A DNA stretch of 64,000 nt from Kosakonia sp. BYX6 (lineage in GTDB: Bacteria; Pseudomonadota; Gammaproteobacteria; Enterobacterales; Enterobacteriaceae). The stretch is taken from the NCBI RefSeq assembly GCF_038449125.1, contig NZ_CP151800.1, positions 3,320,406 through 3,384,405 on the forward strand, read 5' to 3'. The notes below the pieces were generated by a model that was given only the letters and a program-made list of their open reading frames with translations, ran no database searches and was not told the origin of the DNA. The translations under genes and the position numbers were made by a program. Within the stretch, counting starts at the first letter, position 1. Every line of letters starts with the position of its first letter. Positions 10,694 through 19,684 of the stretch are shown here, one piece after another.

Positions 10694-11101
10694 CTATTCG
10701 CGAAACCGGCAAAAACGAATCGTTGCCGGCGGGCCTGCTGCGGGGGGAGTTAATGACCATCCCTCATGCGAGGCGGATGGGCAAACGGGGTCGGCGACAG
10801 CCAGTGTGAGTGAAACAGGCAGCGCAACCAGTGAGGGGTGATGAACATCTTTTTGCACCAGATCTGGCACACAATGTTTTTCGCACAGCGGCGTTTTCAT
10901 CGTGTTCATGTTCGGCGCGCTGTCGGCCATCATCATATGGTCCATATGCTGGACCATCATACTTTCACCCGATGGGCGCAGTTCACAGTCGTGGGAGGCA
11001 ATCGCCACCTGACTCTGAATCAATAGCCAACCAAAAGCGATCAGCAGCATTAATAAATGCCGCTTAATAAAGCGCAATCGGTAAAGCCAGGCTGCGTGCA
11101 T
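10694..11101 (-). CDS. Small Cys/His/Met-rich protein heading the copper operon
   Basis: 135 residues: a basic N-terminus and one hydrophobic segment (about 16-35, LLMLLIAFGWLLIQSQVAIA), then a metal-ligand-rich region (MMVQHMDHMMMADS... MNTMKTPLCEKHCVPD). It resembles the loosely defined CopL/DUF2946-like small proteins found beside copper-resistance genes, but I do not claim a family. It is 34 bp upstream of cusF on the same strand, so it is likely co-transcribed and exported or membrane-bound. The start is the first ATG of the frame; its Shine-Dalgarno is weak. A copper sensor/chaperone or leader role is inference. Confidence 0.65.
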   Translation of the reverse strand: MHAAWLYRLRFIKRHLLMLLIAFGWLLIQSQVAIASHDCELRPSGESMMVQHMDHMMMADSAPNMNTMKTPLCEKHCVPDLVQKDVHHPSLVALPVSLTLAVADPVCPSASHEGWSLTPPAAGPPATIRFCRFRE

Positions 11102-11244
11102 AAATTCGCCGTGGGTGAAAGGAAAGTAATGGCGAGTATAAGCAGCACTTTTTTTATTTTTAAAGACTTTTTTAAGGAATTTACGCTCGGCGGATAATTG
11201 AAACCTGACAGCTTAAAATTATTAACCAGTCGTTATCATTCAGA

Positions 11245-11263
11245 AAACATAATTATCATTATC
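11245..11263. promoter_or_regulatory. Fur-box-like site
   Basis: AAACATAATTATCATTATC agrees with the 19-bp Fur consensus at 14 positions, with a perfect right half. It is about 145 bp from the cus-side start codon and about 185 bp from the dcuC start, so its target is uncertain. Confidence 0.5.
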
Positions 11264-11349
11264 GATTGCTGTGATTTATCGATTCACTTGTATTTATTTT
11301 GTGAAATGATAACAAATTCTCGCGATCATCCTCTCAATGCGTCGCTTTG

Positions 11350-11363
11350 TTGATTTTAATCAT
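11350..11363. promoter_or_regulatory. FNR box upstream of dcuC
   Basis: TTGAT-TTTA-ATCAT matches the FNR consensus TTGAT-N4-ATCAA at 9 of 10 fixed positions. It lies 84-97 bp before the dcuC start. dcuC is FNR-activated in E. coli, so function and site agree. Confidence 0.85.
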
Positions 11364-11446
11364 CTACTAACGCGGCGTTATTCGGCACATTGCGTTGCTG
11401 TTTTTTTACTTACTTTTCTCTCAGGTCAACCTCCGGGACCAAAAAC

Positions 11447-12823
11447 ATGATTTCAACATTGATTGAACTGTTGATCGGCGTAGTGGTAATTGTTGGCGTC
11501 GCCCGCTACATAATCAAAGGCTACTCCGCAACCGGCGTGCTGTTCGTCGGTGGTCTGGCGTTATTAATTGTCAGTGCGTTAATGGGCCACAAAATATTAC
11601 CAGGCAGCGCCACCAGCACCGGTTATAACGCCACGGACATTGTCGAATACATTAAAATTTTGCTGATGAGTCGCGGCGGCGATCTCGGCATGATGATCAT
11701 GATGCTGTGCGGTTTTGCCGCGTACATGACGCATATTGGCGCCAACGATATGGTGGTCAAACTGGCTTCGCGACCGCTGCGCTTTATCAACTCCCCTTAC
11801 CTGTTAATGATTGCTGCCTACTTTGTCGCCTGCCTGATGTCGCTGGCCGTTTCTTCTGCCACCGGGCTTGGCGTGCTGTTGATGGCCACGCTGTTCCCGG
11901 TGATGGTCAACGTTGGCATCAGCCGGGGCGCGGCGGCGGCCATTTGCGCATCACCGGCAGCGATCATTCTGTCGCCCACCTCTGGCGATGTGGTACTGGC
12001 GGCCAAAGCGGCGGAGATGCCGCTGGTGGATTTCGCCTTCAAAACTACCCTGCCGATCTCAATTGCGGCGATTGTCGCGATGGCGATTGCGCACTTTTTC
12101 TGGCAGCGCTATCTGGATAAGAAAGAGAACATCGCCAGCGAAATGCTGGATGTGAAAGACATCACCACACGCGCGCCGATGTTTTACGCCATTCTGCCGT
12201 TTACGCCGATTATTGGCGTGCTGATTTTCGACGGCAAATGGGGGCCGGAACTGCACATCATCACCATTCTGGTGATTTGCATGCTGCTCGCCGCCGTGCT
12301 GGAATTTCTGCGCGGCTTCAATACGCAAAACGTCTTCGCTGGCCTGGAAGTGGCGTATCGCGGCATGGCCGACGCCTTTGCTGGCGTGGTGATGTTGCTG
12401 GTCGCGGCGGGCGTTTTTGCCCAAGGGCTGAGTACCATCGGCTTTATCCAGAGCTTAATTTCCATCGCCACGTCGTTTGGTTCGGCGAGCATTATTTTGA
12501 TGCTGGTACTGGTGGTGCTCACCATGCTGGCGGCGATGACTACCGGCTCCGGTAACGCGCCATTTTATGCTTTTGTCGAGATGATCCCGAAATTGGCGCA
12601 CGAGTCCGCCATTAACCCGGCATATCTGTCGATTCCGATGCTGCAAGCCTCAAACCTTGGCCGCACAATTTCACCGGTTTCCGGTGTCGTCGTTGCCGCC
12701 GCCGGGATGGCGAATATCTCGCCGTTCGAAGTGGTCAAACGCACGTCCGTGCCGGTGGTTATTGGGCTTCTCGTGGTGATTATCGCCACAGAAATCCTCG
12801 TACCGGGTGTTGCAGGCCAGTAA
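11447..12823 (+). CDS. dcuC: Anaerobic C4-dicarboxylate transporter DcuC
   Basis: Inner-membrane carrier for succinate efflux and fumarate/succinate exchange during fermentation. 458 residues starting MISTLIELLIGVVVIVGVARYI, nearly collinear with E. coli DcuC; 12 or so hydrophobic helices, with the signatures MTHIGANDMVVKLASRP and SPTSGDVVLAAKAAEM. The frame is open 19 codons further upstream, but those codons are not membrane-like and the family begins here. Monocistronic, FNR box upstream, terminator at 12851-12873. The E. coli cit cluster that lies between dcuC and rna is missing. Confidence 0.95.
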   Translation: MISTLIELLIGVVVIVGVARYIIKGYSATGVLFVGGLALLIVSALMGHKILPGSATSTGYNATDIVEYIKILLMSRGGDLGMMIMMLCGFAAYMTHIGANDMVVKLASRPLRFINSPYLLMIAAYFVACLMSLAVSSATGLGVLLMATLFPVMVNVGISRGAAAAICASPAAIILSPTSGDVVLAAKAAEMPLVDFAFKTTLPISIAAIVAMAIAHFFWQRYLDKKENIASEMLDVKDITTRAPMFYAILPFTPIIGVLIFDGKWGPELHIITILVICMLLAAVLEFLRGFNTQNVFAGLEVAYRGMADAFAGVVMLLVAAGVFAQGLSTIGFIQSLISIATSFGSASIILMLVLVVLTMLAAMTTGSGNAPFYAFVEMIPKLAHESAINPAYLSIPMLQASNLGRTISPVSGVVVAAAGMANISPFEVVKRTSVPVVIGLLVVIIATEILVPGVAGQ

Positions 12824-12850
12824 TTTCGCATGCAATCTCAAGGGTGAAAA

Positions 12851-12873
12851 AGCGCCAGCCCGGCGCTTTTTTT
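12851..12873 (+). terminator. Terminator of dcuC
   Basis: AGCGCC, loop AGCCC, GGCGCT followed by a run of seven T. Confidence 0.9.
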
Positions 12874-12924
12874 ATGCTTTAATAACACATGGCAATCATC
12901 CGGGCTCATTCATCAGGAATTTAA

Positions 12925-13728
12925 ATGTTTAAAAAGGGACTCCCCATCAGCGTGTGCATTGCCGCAATCTTTCCCGTTTTTGCCCATGCCGCGCCACTTC
13001 AACCGAAGCAGTTCGGCGACTTTGATCGCTATGTGCTGGCGCTTTCCTGGCAAACCGGTTTTTGTCAGAGCATGCATGACAATGGACGTGATGAGCCCGA
13101 CGAATGCCGTCGGCAAAAAGATCCGGTGAATAAAGCAGATAACCTGACCGTTCACGGCCTGTGGCCGGGTTTGCCAAAATCCATTGCCGCGCGCGGTGTT
13201 GATGAACGCCGCTGGATGCGCTTCGGCTGTGCGACCCGACCAATTCCCAATATGCCGGAAGCGAAAGTCAGCCAGAAATGTGCGGCGGCGGAAACCGGTC
13301 TGTCGCTGGAAATCGCCAATAAACTGAATGGCGTGATGCCCGGTTCAGGCGGGAATTCTTGCCTCGAGCGCTATGAATACGCCAAGCATGGCGTCTGTTT
13401 TGGTTTTGATCCCGATGATTATTTCGGCGCAATGGTGCGCATGAACACGGAAATCAAGCAGAGCCCTCTCGGCACGTTTCTCGCTGACAATTATGGTAAA
13501 ACCGTCACCCGTACCGCGTTTGATGCTGCCGTCGCGAAAGCTTACGGCCAGCAGAGTGTCAAAGCGGTGAAACTCACGTGCAGCGGTAACCCGGCGTTTA
13601 TTACTGAAATGCAGATCGCCATCAAAGCCGATGCGATTAACGAACCGCTGTCCGGGCGCTCGCTGCTGGCACAACCGCATCCTGGCAATTGTGGCGATCG
13701 CTTTACGCTCGACAGTGCGGGTTACTAA
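12925..13728 (+). CDS. rna: Ribonuclease I (RNase T2 family)
   Basis: Periplasmic endoribonuclease of broad base specificity, a scavenger of exogenous RNA that also yields 2',3'-cyclic nucleotides. 267 residues with a signal peptide (about 22 residues, FAHA/APL). Both RNase T2 catalytic boxes are present: CAS I, LTVHGLWP (H77), and CAS II, RYEYAKHGVC (E151, H155), plus the Cys pattern for disulfides. Position before rnk matches E. coli. Confidence 0.96.
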   Translation: MFKKGLPISVCIAAIFPVFAHAAPLQPKQFGDFDRYVLALSWQTGFCQSMHDNGRDEPDECRRQKDPVNKADNLTVHGLWPGLPKSIAARGVDERRWMRFGCATRPIPNMPEAKVSQKCAAAETGLSLEIANKLNGVMPGSGGNSCLERYEYAKHGVCFGFDPDDYFGAMVRMNTEIKQSPLGTFLADNYGKTVTRTAFDAAVAKAYGQQSVKAVKLTCSGNPAFITEMQIAIKADAINEPLSGRSLLAQPHPGNCGDRFTLDSAGY

Positions 13729-13802
13729 CAGTCCGAATTCCGGCAAATGTGCGCCGGGTCACTTCACAGCATGCGACCCTGTCAGTATCATCCCCCTTAG
13801 AC

Positions 13803-13835
13803 AAACCCTCGCTGCCAGACGGCGAGGGTTTTTCT
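13803..13835 (+). terminator. Terminator of rna
   Basis: AAACCCTCGC / GCGAGGGTTT with a 9-nt loop and T-rich tail. Confidence 0.88.
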
Positions 13836-13865
13836 TTGGATCAATCACACGACATGGAGTAAGAG

Positions 13866-14276
13866 ATGTCCAGACCTGCCATTATCATTAATGAGCGAGA
13901 CGCAGAGCGCCTCGACCGTCTGCTTGAGCAGCCCGCTCACGCTAACCTGCCGGTCGCGGATGCGCTTAATGAAGAGCTGGATCGTGCGCAGATGTGCGCG
14001 CCAGAAGCAATGCCGCATGATGTGGTAACGATGAATAGCACGGTGAAATTCCGCGAGCTAAAAAGCGGCGAAGTACGCGTGCGCACGTTGGTTTTCCCGG
14101 CACAAATGACGGACAGTGCCAACCAGCTGTCGGTATTGGCGCCGGTGGGCGCTGCGCTGTTAGGCTTACGCGTTGGCGATACCATTCACTGGGCTTTGCC
14201 GGGCGGCACCACCGCCGACCTTGAAGTGCTGGAGTTGCTGTACCAACCCGAAGCCGCAGGCGATTACTTGCTTTAA
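13866..14276 (+). CDS. rnk: Regulator of nucleoside diphosphate kinase (GreA/GreB fold)
   Basis: 136-residue anti-Gre-like RNA polymerase-binding protein, first found as an activator of Ndk. N-terminal short coiled coil (about 10-45) and C-terminal FKBP-like GreA/B domain ([19 protein letters not shown] ... [25 protein letters not shown]). It has a shorter coiled coil than GreA and lacks its catalytic acidic tip, as known for Rnk. Preceded by GGAG about 10 nt from the ATG and ended by a hairpin at 14299-14320. Confidence 0.93.
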   Translation: MSRPAIIINERDAERLDRLLEQPAHANLPVADALNEELDRAQMCAPEAMPHDVVTMNSTVKFRELKSGEVRVRTLVFPAQMTDSANQLSVLAPVGAALLGLRVGDTIHWALPGGTTADLEVLELLYQPEAAGDYLL

Positions 14277-14298
14277 TCCACGCCCTGCGCTGTTTTGC

Positions 14299-14322
14299 AG
14301 AGGATGCGCCCGCATCCTCTTT
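14299..14322 (+). terminator. Terminator-like hairpin after rnk
   Basis: AGAGGATGC / GCATCCTCT with a 4-nt loop; the U-tract is short and interrupted. Confidence 0.6.
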
Positions 14323-14424
14323 CCGCTTTATATACACATTCTCAATATTTGCCAGCCAGGCAGCAAAAAACGCGCGCCCTTTATGCTTCAATTTGATGGA
14401 CATAACCCACAGGGAGAAGCGTTT

Positions 14425-14853
14425 ATGTATCAGACAATCATTATGCCGGTTGATGTTTTCGAAATGGAGTTAAGCGACAAAGCCGTGCGTCACGCTGAAT
14501 TCCTCGCCCAAAGCGAAGGCGTTATTCATTTGCTGCATGTTTTACCCGCCTCCGCCAGCCTGAGCCTGCACCGTTTCGCCGCCGATTTGCGCCGTTTCGA
14601 AGAGCATCTGCAACAGGAAGCGCAAACGCGCCTGAACACCATGAAAACCCATTTCAGCATCGATCCTTCCCGCATTCATACCCACGTGCGTTTCGGCAGC
14701 GTGCGCGATGTGGTGAATGAATTAGGGGAAGAGTTGAATGCAGATATGGTGGTGATCGCCTCGCGCAACCCGTCGATCTCCACCCATTTGCTGGGTTCCA
14801 ACGCCTCAAGCGTGGTGCGCCACGCGCATATTCCGGTGTTGGTGGTCAGGTAA
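14425..14853 (+). CDS. uspG: Universal stress protein UspG (UspF/G type)
   Basis: 142-residue cytosolic universal stress protein of the nucleotide-binding alpha/beta class. N-terminal [16 protein letters not shown], an ATP-loop pattern near the end ([31 protein letters not shown], with G-x-N-A-S-S-V). The frame is open for 84 codons further upstream, but the ATG at 14425 has AGGGAG in front and matches the family start. Convergent with ahpF; a REP element and a strong terminator follow. Confidence 0.94.
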   Translation: MYQTIIMPVDVFEMELSDKAVRHAEFLAQSEGVIHLLHVLPASASLSLHRFAADLRRFEEHLQQEAQTRLNTMKTHFSIDPSRIHTHVRFGSVRDVVNELGEELNADMVVIASRNPSISTHLLGSNASSVVRHAHIPVLVVR

Positions 14854-14878
14854 GTTAAGCACCCGATCAACGGGTTTT

Positions 14879-14912
14879 GTAGACCGGATAAGCGTTCAGC
14901 GCCATCCGGCAA
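14879..14912. repeat. REP element
   Basis: Palindromic unit with arms GGCCGGATAAG-like (here ACCGGATAAGCG) and CGCCATCCGGC, located between uspG and its terminator. REP units stabilise 3' ends and bind gyrase/IHF in enterobacteria. Confidence 0.85.
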
Positions 14913-14914
14913 AG

Positions 14915-14944
14915 AAAAAGGCTACCCGAAGGTAGCCTTTTTTA
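14915..14944. terminator. Bidirectional terminator between uspG and ahpF
   Basis: AAAAAGGCTACC, loop CGAA, GGTAGCCTTTTT. Symmetric A and T runs suit both convergent genes. Confidence 0.93.
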
Positions 14945-14972
14945 TATGCAGATGACGTCTTACTTTTTTTGA

Positions 14973-16538
14973 TTATGCAGTCTTAGTACGGATCAGGTAA
15001 TCAAACGCGCTCAACGACGCTTTTGCCCCCTCTCCGGTCGCAATGATGATCTGTTTGTACGGCACCGTTGTGCAGTCGCCCGCCGCGAACACGCCTTTCA
15101 CGCTGGTTTCGCATTTGGCGTCGATAATGATTTCGCCCATGCGGTTACGCTCAATCGCGCCTTCCAGCCAAGTGGTATTCGGCAGCAGACCAATCTGGAC
15201 AAAGATCCCCGCCAGTTCCACGTGGTGAACATCGCCGCTCATACGGTCGCGATACTCAAGCCCGGTCACTTTGCTGCCGTCGCCTTTCACTTCGGTAGTT
15301 TGCGCGTTCAGAATGATGTCGACATTTTTCAGGCTACGCACTTTATCCTGCAACACCTGGTCGGCTTTCATCTCTGGCGCGAATTCCAGCAGCGTGACGT
15401 GCTCAACAATCCCGGCGAGATCGATAGCCGCTTCAACACCGGAGTTACCGCCGCCGATCACCGCCACACGTTTACCTTTGAACAGCGGGCCGTCGCAGTG
15501 CGGGCAGTAAGTCACACCTTTGGTACGATACTGATCTTCGCCCGGCACGTTCATGTTGCGCCATTTCGCCCCGGTCGCAATGATGATGGTGCGCGCTTTC
15601 AGCACCGCGCCAGATGCGGTTTCAATCTGATGCAGGCCGCCTTCAACCGCCGCTGGCGTCAGTTTGCTGGCGCTCTGGCTGTCGATAACATCTACATCGT
15701 AGTCCGCAACGTGCGCTTTCAGCGCGCCGGCAAATTTCTGGCCTTCGGTTTTTGGTACCGAAATGTAGTTTTCGATATCGACGGTATCCAGAACCTGACC
15801 GCCAAAACGTTCGCCCATCAAACCGGTACGAATGCCTTTACGTGCAGAGTAGACCGATGCCGCCGCGCCCGCCGGGCCGGAGCCGACAATCAATACGTCG
15901 TAAGCGTCGCGTTTGTTCAGCTCTTCCGCCGCGCGTTTTTCCGCACCGGTATCGATTTTGGCAACGATTTCTGTCAGCGTCATACGACCCTGGCCGAACT
16001 CCTGGCCGTTTACGTACACCGCCGGAACGCCCATCACATTGCGTTCGGTAATTTCGTTCTGGAACGTCCCGCCGTCAATCGCCGTGTGCTTGATGCGCGG
16101 GTTCAGTACCGCCATCAGGTTCAGCGCCTGCACTACATCCGGGCAGTTGTGGCAAGAGAGCGAATAATAGGTTTCAAACTCAAAGTCACCGTCGAGATCG
16201 CGAATCTGCTCCAGCAGCGCCTGCGCTTCTTTTGATGGATGACCACCGGTCCACAGCAGTGCCAGCACCAGTGAAGTAAATTCATGACCCAGCGGGGAAC
16301 CGGCGAAGCGCGGCCCGTTGGTGGAACCTGGGTTAGTGATCAGGAATGACGGTTTGCGTACCGCCAGGCTGTTATCTTCTTTAAAAGAAACTTTGTCAGA
16401 CAGCTCGGCGATTTCAGCCAGCAGCTCTTTGATTTCAGCCGATTTCGCGCTGTCATCCAGCGTCGCAATCAACTCAACAGGTTTGGTCAGTTTTTCAAGG
16501 TACGCCTTGAGCTGGGTTTTCATTGTCGTGTCGAGCAT
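14973..16538 (-). CDS. ahpF: Alkyl hydroperoxide reductase subunit F
   Basis: NADH-dependent flavoprotein disulfide reductase that recharges AhpC. 521 residues, the same length as E. coli AhpF. The N-terminal double-thioredoxin domain bears C129-H-N-C132; the thioredoxin-reductase-like part has an FAD-binding GSGPAGAAA, the redox pair CPHC (C345/C348), an NADH-binding [10 protein letters not shown] and the C-terminal [12 protein letters not shown]. Downstream of ahpC on the same strand; a hairpin between them probably reduces read-through so that AhpC exceeds AhpF. Confidence 0.97.
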   Translation of the reverse strand: MLDTTMKTQLKAYLEKLTKPVELIATLDDSAKSAEIKELLAEIAELSDKVSFKEDNSLAVRKPSFLITNPGSTNGPRFAGSPLGHEFTSLVLALLWTGGHPSKEAQALLEQIRDLDGDFEFETYYSLSCHNCPDVVQALNLMAVLNPRIKHTAIDGGTFQNEITERNVMGVPAVYVNGQEFGQGRMTLTEIVAKIDTGAEKRAAEELNKRDAYDVLIVGSGPAGAAASVYSARKGIRTGLMGERFGGQVLDTVDIENYISVPKTEGQKFAGALKAHVADYDVDVIDSQSASKLTPAAVEGGLHQIETASGAVLKARTIIIATGAKWRNMNVPGEDQYRTKGVTYCPHCDGPLFKGKRVAVIGGGNSGVEAAIDLAGIVEHVTLLEFAPEMKADQVLQDKVRSLKNVDIILNAQTTEVKGDGSKVTGLEYRDRMSGDVHHVELAGIFVQIGLLPNTTWLEGAIERNRMGEIIIDAKCETSVKGVFAAGDCTTVPYKQIIIATGEGAKASLSAFDYLIRTKTA

Positions 16539-16625
16539 GTCGTTATCCTTCTCTTAAAACATCATCATGCAAGCTGCCTCATTGGAGCCGCCTGGATGCA
16601 ACTTGAATCATGGTGTGTGGAAGAA

Positions 16626-16648
16626 AAACGGGTGCAATGCACCCGTTT
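16626..16648 (-). terminator. Partial terminator/attenuator between ahpC and ahpF
   Basis: Perfect stem AAACGGGTGC / GCACCCGTTT with a 3-nt loop; on the minus strand it is followed by TTTCTT. It stands in the ahpC-ahpF gap and so would lower downstream ahpF expression. Confidence 0.75.
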
Positions 16649-16650
16649 CA

Positions 16651-16684
16651 CGCCGGGTGGCGCTGCGCTTACCCGGCCTACTGG
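16651..16684. repeat. REP element in the ahpC-ahpF gap
   Basis: CGCCGGGTGGCGCTGCGCTTACCCGGCCTA: the variant REP with a CGGGTGGCG arm. Its place between co-transcribed genes fits a role in differential mRNA stability. Confidence 0.8.
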
Positions 16685-16724
16685 TAGGCCCAGGCAAACA
16701 ACGCGCCGCCGGACATAAGATAGA

Positions 16725-17288
16725 TCAGATCTTACCGACCAGATCTAAGGAAGGAGCCAGCGTCGCGTCGCCTTCTTTCCATTTAGCCGGGCAAACTTCG
16801 CCTGGGTGAGAAGCAACGTACTGAGCCGCTTTGATTTTACGCAGCAGGTCGGACGCGTCACGGCCGATGCCTTCAGCGGTCACTTCGATAGCCTGGATGA
16901 TGCCCTGCGGGTCAACGATAAAGGTACCGCGGTCAGCCAGACCTTCATCTTCACGCATAATTTCGAAGTTACGGGTCAGGGCACCCGTCGGGTCGCCGAT
17001 CATCGCGTATTTGATTTTCGCGATAGTGTCAGAGCTGCTGTGCCATGCTTTGTGGGTGAAGTGGGTGTCAGTAGAAACGGAGTAAACGTCTACGCCCAGT
17101 TTCTGCAGTTCTTCGTGGTGGTCAGCGACGTCGCCCAGCTCAGTCGGACATACGAAGGTGAAGTCAGCCGGGTAGAAGAAGAAGACGCTCCAGCGGCCTT
17201 CGGTATCTTTCTCGGTAACTTCGATGAATTCGCCGTTTTTGAACGCCTGGTTTTTAAAAGGTTTAATCTTGGTATTAATCAAGGACAT
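16725..17288 (-). CDS. ahpC: Alkyl hydroperoxide reductase peroxiredoxin AhpC
   Basis: Typical 2-Cys peroxiredoxin that reduces H2O2, organic peroxides and peroxynitrite. 187 residues. Peroxidatic Cys in DFTFVCPTE (C47) and resolving Cys in GEVCPAKW (C166), with the GGLG/YF-type ending replaced by the E. coli-like DLVGKI. In E. coli its promoter is OxyR-activated; the upstream 341 bp contain dyads that may be OxyR half sites but I cannot assign them surely. Confidence 0.97.
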   Translation of the reverse strand: MSLINTKIKPFKNQAFKNGEFIEVTEKDTEGRWSVFFFYPADFTFVCPTELGDVADHHEELQKLGVDVYSVSTDTHFTHKAWHSSSDTIAKIKYAMIGDPTGALTRNFEIMREDEGLADRGTFIVDPQGIIQAIEVTAEGIGRDASDLLRKIKAAQYVASHPGEVCPAKWKEGDATLAPSLDLVGKI

Positions 17289-17629
17289 CTATACTTCCTC
17301 CGTGTTTTCGTTGGGGTGTAAGTTAACTAACTTTCCCTGTCAGGGCTAATGCGTTTGCATTATCAAATCAATAAGCGTTAGCTAACAACCCGCAACGAAC
17401 AACTATGTGAACTGGCATTTGCCAAATTGAAGGGCCACCGGAACGGGTGACCTCAAAACCTGAAGCCAACGCTGGCTATGCTTTGCGCTTACGACCGAAA
17501 GGCCATTAAGCAGCGTCGATTAGACCATCACCGGCTGTCTGTCACAATCTTTCTTCTCGGGTCGTTGCCTATGGTTGTGATAGGTTTGCCCTTAGATAAA
17601 AATTACCCACTGATTTTATAAGGATTTTT
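17289..17629. other. Divergent intergenic region: ahpC / dsbG
   Basis: 341 bp without a gene. It holds the two divergent promoters. Visible structure: a 10-bp perfect palindrome GTTAGCTAAC (17377-17386), a near copy GTTAACTAAC at 17322-17331, and ATTATCAAATCAATAA in between. These spacings would suit an OxyR tetramer, which is known to act between ahpC and dsbG in E. coli, but the match to its degenerate consensus is not decisive. Confidence 0.5.
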
Positions 17630-18376
17630 ATGTTCAAGCGCCTATTCATGCTGACTTTGCTCCCGCTGACACTGCACGCCGAAGAGCTGCCCGCGCCAGT
17701 GAAAGCCATCGAAAAGCAAGGCATCACCATCATTAAATCCTTTGATGCGCCGGGCGGCATGAAAGGTTATCTCGGCAAGTATCAGGAAATGGGCGTCACC
17801 ATTTATGTGACGCCGGACGGCAAACACGCCATCTCCGGCTATATGTATGACGATGCAGGCACCAACCTGAGCGAAAAAGTGATCAATAAAGAGATTTACG
17901 CCCCGGCCGGGCGTGAGCTGTGGCAGCGAATGGAAAAAGCCAACTGGATCCTTGATGGCAAAAAAGACGCGCCGCGCGTGGTGTATGTGTTTGCCGATCC
18001 CTATTGCCCGTATTGCAAACAGTTCTGGCAACAGGCGCGCCCGTGGATCGACGCGGGTAAAGTGCAAATACGCACGCTAATGGTTGGCGTCATCAAACCG
18101 GAAAGCCCAGCGGCTGCGGCGGCCATTTTGAGCGCGAAAGATCCGGCGAAAAGCTGGCATGATTATGAGCAATCGAACGGCAAAATGGCGCTCGCCCTGC
18201 CGAAATCGATCCCGCCGGAAATCATGAAATCGCTGAACATAAATCAGAAAATCATGGATGACCTGGGCGCTAACGCCACGCCAGCGATCTACTACATGAA
18301 TGAAGACAATGCGTTGCAACAGGAAGTCGGCCTGCCGGATGCCGAGAAGCTGAAAACCATTATGGGCGAGAAATAA
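17630..18376 (+). CDS. dsbG: Periplasmic thiol:disulfide isomerase/chaperone DsbG
   Basis: V-shaped dimeric periplasmic protein that protects single cysteines from over-oxidation and has chaperone activity, kept reduced by DsbD. 248 residues; signal peptide [17 protein letters not shown] (17), N-terminal dimerisation domain, then a thioredoxin domain with C126-PY-C129 and a cis-Pro in NATPAIYY. These numbers equal E. coli mature C109/C112 plus the signal peptide. Divergent from ahpC as in E. coli. Confidence 0.96.
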   Translation: MFKRLFMLTLLPLTLHAEELPAPVKAIEKQGITIIKSFDAPGGMKGYLGKYQEMGVTIYVTPDGKHAISGYMYDDAGTNLSEKVINKEIYAPAGRELWQRMEKANWILDGKKDAPRVVYVFADPYCPYCKQFWQQARPWIDAGKVQIRTLMVGVIKPESPAAAAAILSAKDPAKSWHDYEQSNGKMALALPKSIPPEIMKSLNINQKIMDDLGANATPAIYYMNEDNALQQEVGLPDAEKLKTIMGEK

Positions 18377-18407
18377 GCGGCGGCGCAGACAGCACCGCCG
18401 TATCGTT

Positions 18408-19568
18408 TTACAGCTTACACAGGCGCTCAGCCGCTGCCAGCAGCGTCGACTCCTGTTTCGCGAAACACAGGCGAATCAGCTTGTGCGGGAAGGGATCGGC
18501 GCAGAACACCGACAGCGGGATCGCCGCCACACCCACTTCTTTGGTGAGCCACTGGCAAAAGCTGACATCATCAAGATCGGAAATCGCGCTGTAATCCGCC
18601 AGCAGGAAGTAAGTGCCTTCGCACGGTAAAATCTCCAGCTTGCTGCTGCTCAGCGCATTAACCAAAACGTCACGACGGGCGCGGTAAAATGCCGGTAACT
18701 CGCGGTAATGTTGCGGCTCGGCGCGCAGCATATCCGCCAGCGCAAGCTGTGCCGGGGTGTTCACCGCAAACGTCAAATACTGGTGCACTTTGCGCAGCTC
18801 CGCGCTGATGGCAGCCGGCGCGACGCAGTAACCCACTTTCCAGCCGGTCATGTGATAAGTTTTGCCAAACGATGAAACGGCCACCGCCCGCTCGCGCAGT
18901 TGCGGATGCGCCAGCACGCTGGCATGCCCCTCTTCAGCAAAGCAGATGTGCTCGTAGACTTCATCGCTCAGCACATAAATTTCACGTTCCGCAATCGCCT
19001 GCCACAGTGCGGCAAAATCCTCTTTGCGCCAGACCGTCGCTGACGGGTTATGCGGCGTATTCAAAATCACCAGGCGGGTGCGGTCGCTCAACAGCGCGGC
19101 GAATGCCTGCCAGTCCACACGAAAATGCGGCGGCTGCAAGGCGATGCGTTTAAGCACGCCACCGGAAAGCTCCACCGCAGGCGCATAGCTGTCGTAACTC
19201 GGATCGAAACAGATAACTTCATCGCCCTGGCGCACCAGAGCGGTGATCGCCGCATATAACGCTTCGGTTGCCCCGGCGGTGACGGTAATGTCGGTATTCA
19301 CATCCGGTTTATGGCCATACAACTCGGCGGTTTTATCGGCGATGGCTTCACGTAACGCCTGCACGCCGGTCATCGGCGCGTACTGGTTTGCGCCCTGCGC
19401 CACATGGTACGCCAGGCGCTCTTGCAAATAGCGCGGGCCGTCGAAATCCGGGAAACCTTGCGACAAATTGATCGCCTGGTGCTGTTGTGCCAGGGCGCTC
19501 ATTTGCGTGAAGATGGTGGTGCCTAATGCGGGAAGTTTACTCTCTGGAATCAAAGGGTTATTGTTCAT
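18408..19568 (-). CDS. ybdL: Methionine/2-oxo acid aminotransferase YbdL
   Basis: Fold-type I PLP aminotransferase with preference for methionine; in the salvage pathway it can convert 2-oxo-4-methylthiobutanoate to methionine (the MtnE step). 386 residues. PLP Lys is K236 in SSFGKTYHMTGWKVGY; substrate-contacting NTPHNPSAT and SDEVYEHI are present. It is divergent from mtnBCD, and the MetJ operator in the 116-bp gap can act on both directions, which supports the salvage role. Confidence 0.93.
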   Translation of the reverse strand: MNNNPLIPESKLPALGTTIFTQMSALAQQHQAINLSQGFPDFDGPRYLQERLAYHVAQGANQYAPMTGVQALREAIADKTAELYGHKPDVNTDITVTAGATEALYAAITALVRQGDEVICFDPSYDSYAPAVELSGGVLKRIALQPPHFRVDWQAFAALLSDRTRLVILNTPHNPSATVWRKEDFAALWQAIAEREIYVLSDEVYEHICFAEEGHASVLAHPQLRERAVAVSSFGKTYHMTGWKVGYCVAPAAISAELRKVHQYLTFAVNTPAQLALADMLRAEPQHYRELPAFYRARRDVLVNALSSSKLEILPCEGTYFLLADYSAISDLDDVSFCQWLTKEVGVAAIPLSVFCADPFPHKLIRLCFAKQESTLLAAAERLCKL

Positions 19569-19635
19569 TTTTGCGTGCCTGCCGGTAAGACTCGTATTGC
19601 TGCCACTATAACACGATGCTAGTATTTGGCAATCA

Positions 19636-19659
19636 AGACGCTTAGACGTCTATACGATA
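19636..19659. promoter_or_regulatory. MetJ operator (three tandem met boxes), ybdL / mtnB
   Basis: Consecutive 8-mers AGACGCTT (6/8), AGACGTCT (8/8) and ATACGATA (4/8) against the met-box consensus AGACGTCT. A -35-like TTGGCA (19626-19631) stands at its edge and the candidate -10 falls inside it, as expected for a repressor site. Known biology: MetJ with S-adenosylmethionine represses methionine genes. Confidence 0.92.
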
Positions 19660-19684
19660 ACAATATTCCTTATAAGGAAGGGGT

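Larger units (their letters stand above)
11102..11446. other. Divergent intergenic region: cus operon / dcuC
   Basis: 345 bp, strongly A/T-rich, holding the promoters of two divergent units. It contains a Fur-like site (11245-11263) and an FNR box (11350-11363). I looked for a CusR-type inverted repeat (TGACA/TGTCA arms) and a CueR-type site and saw neither. No regulator gene (cusRS or cueR) is adjacent. Confidence 0.7.

Noticed and set aside
15222-16235. Long plus-strand open frame opposite ahpF
   Set aside because: It lies wholly antisense to a certain gene, is rich in His/Arg/Phe as expected for the complement of GC-rich coding DNA, and has no ribosome site or family resemblance.
17322-17386. 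OxyR site upstream of ahpC
   Set aside because: Suggestive repeats are present and the biology fits, but the OxyR consensus is too degenerate to claim a site by eye; described only in the intergenic entry.
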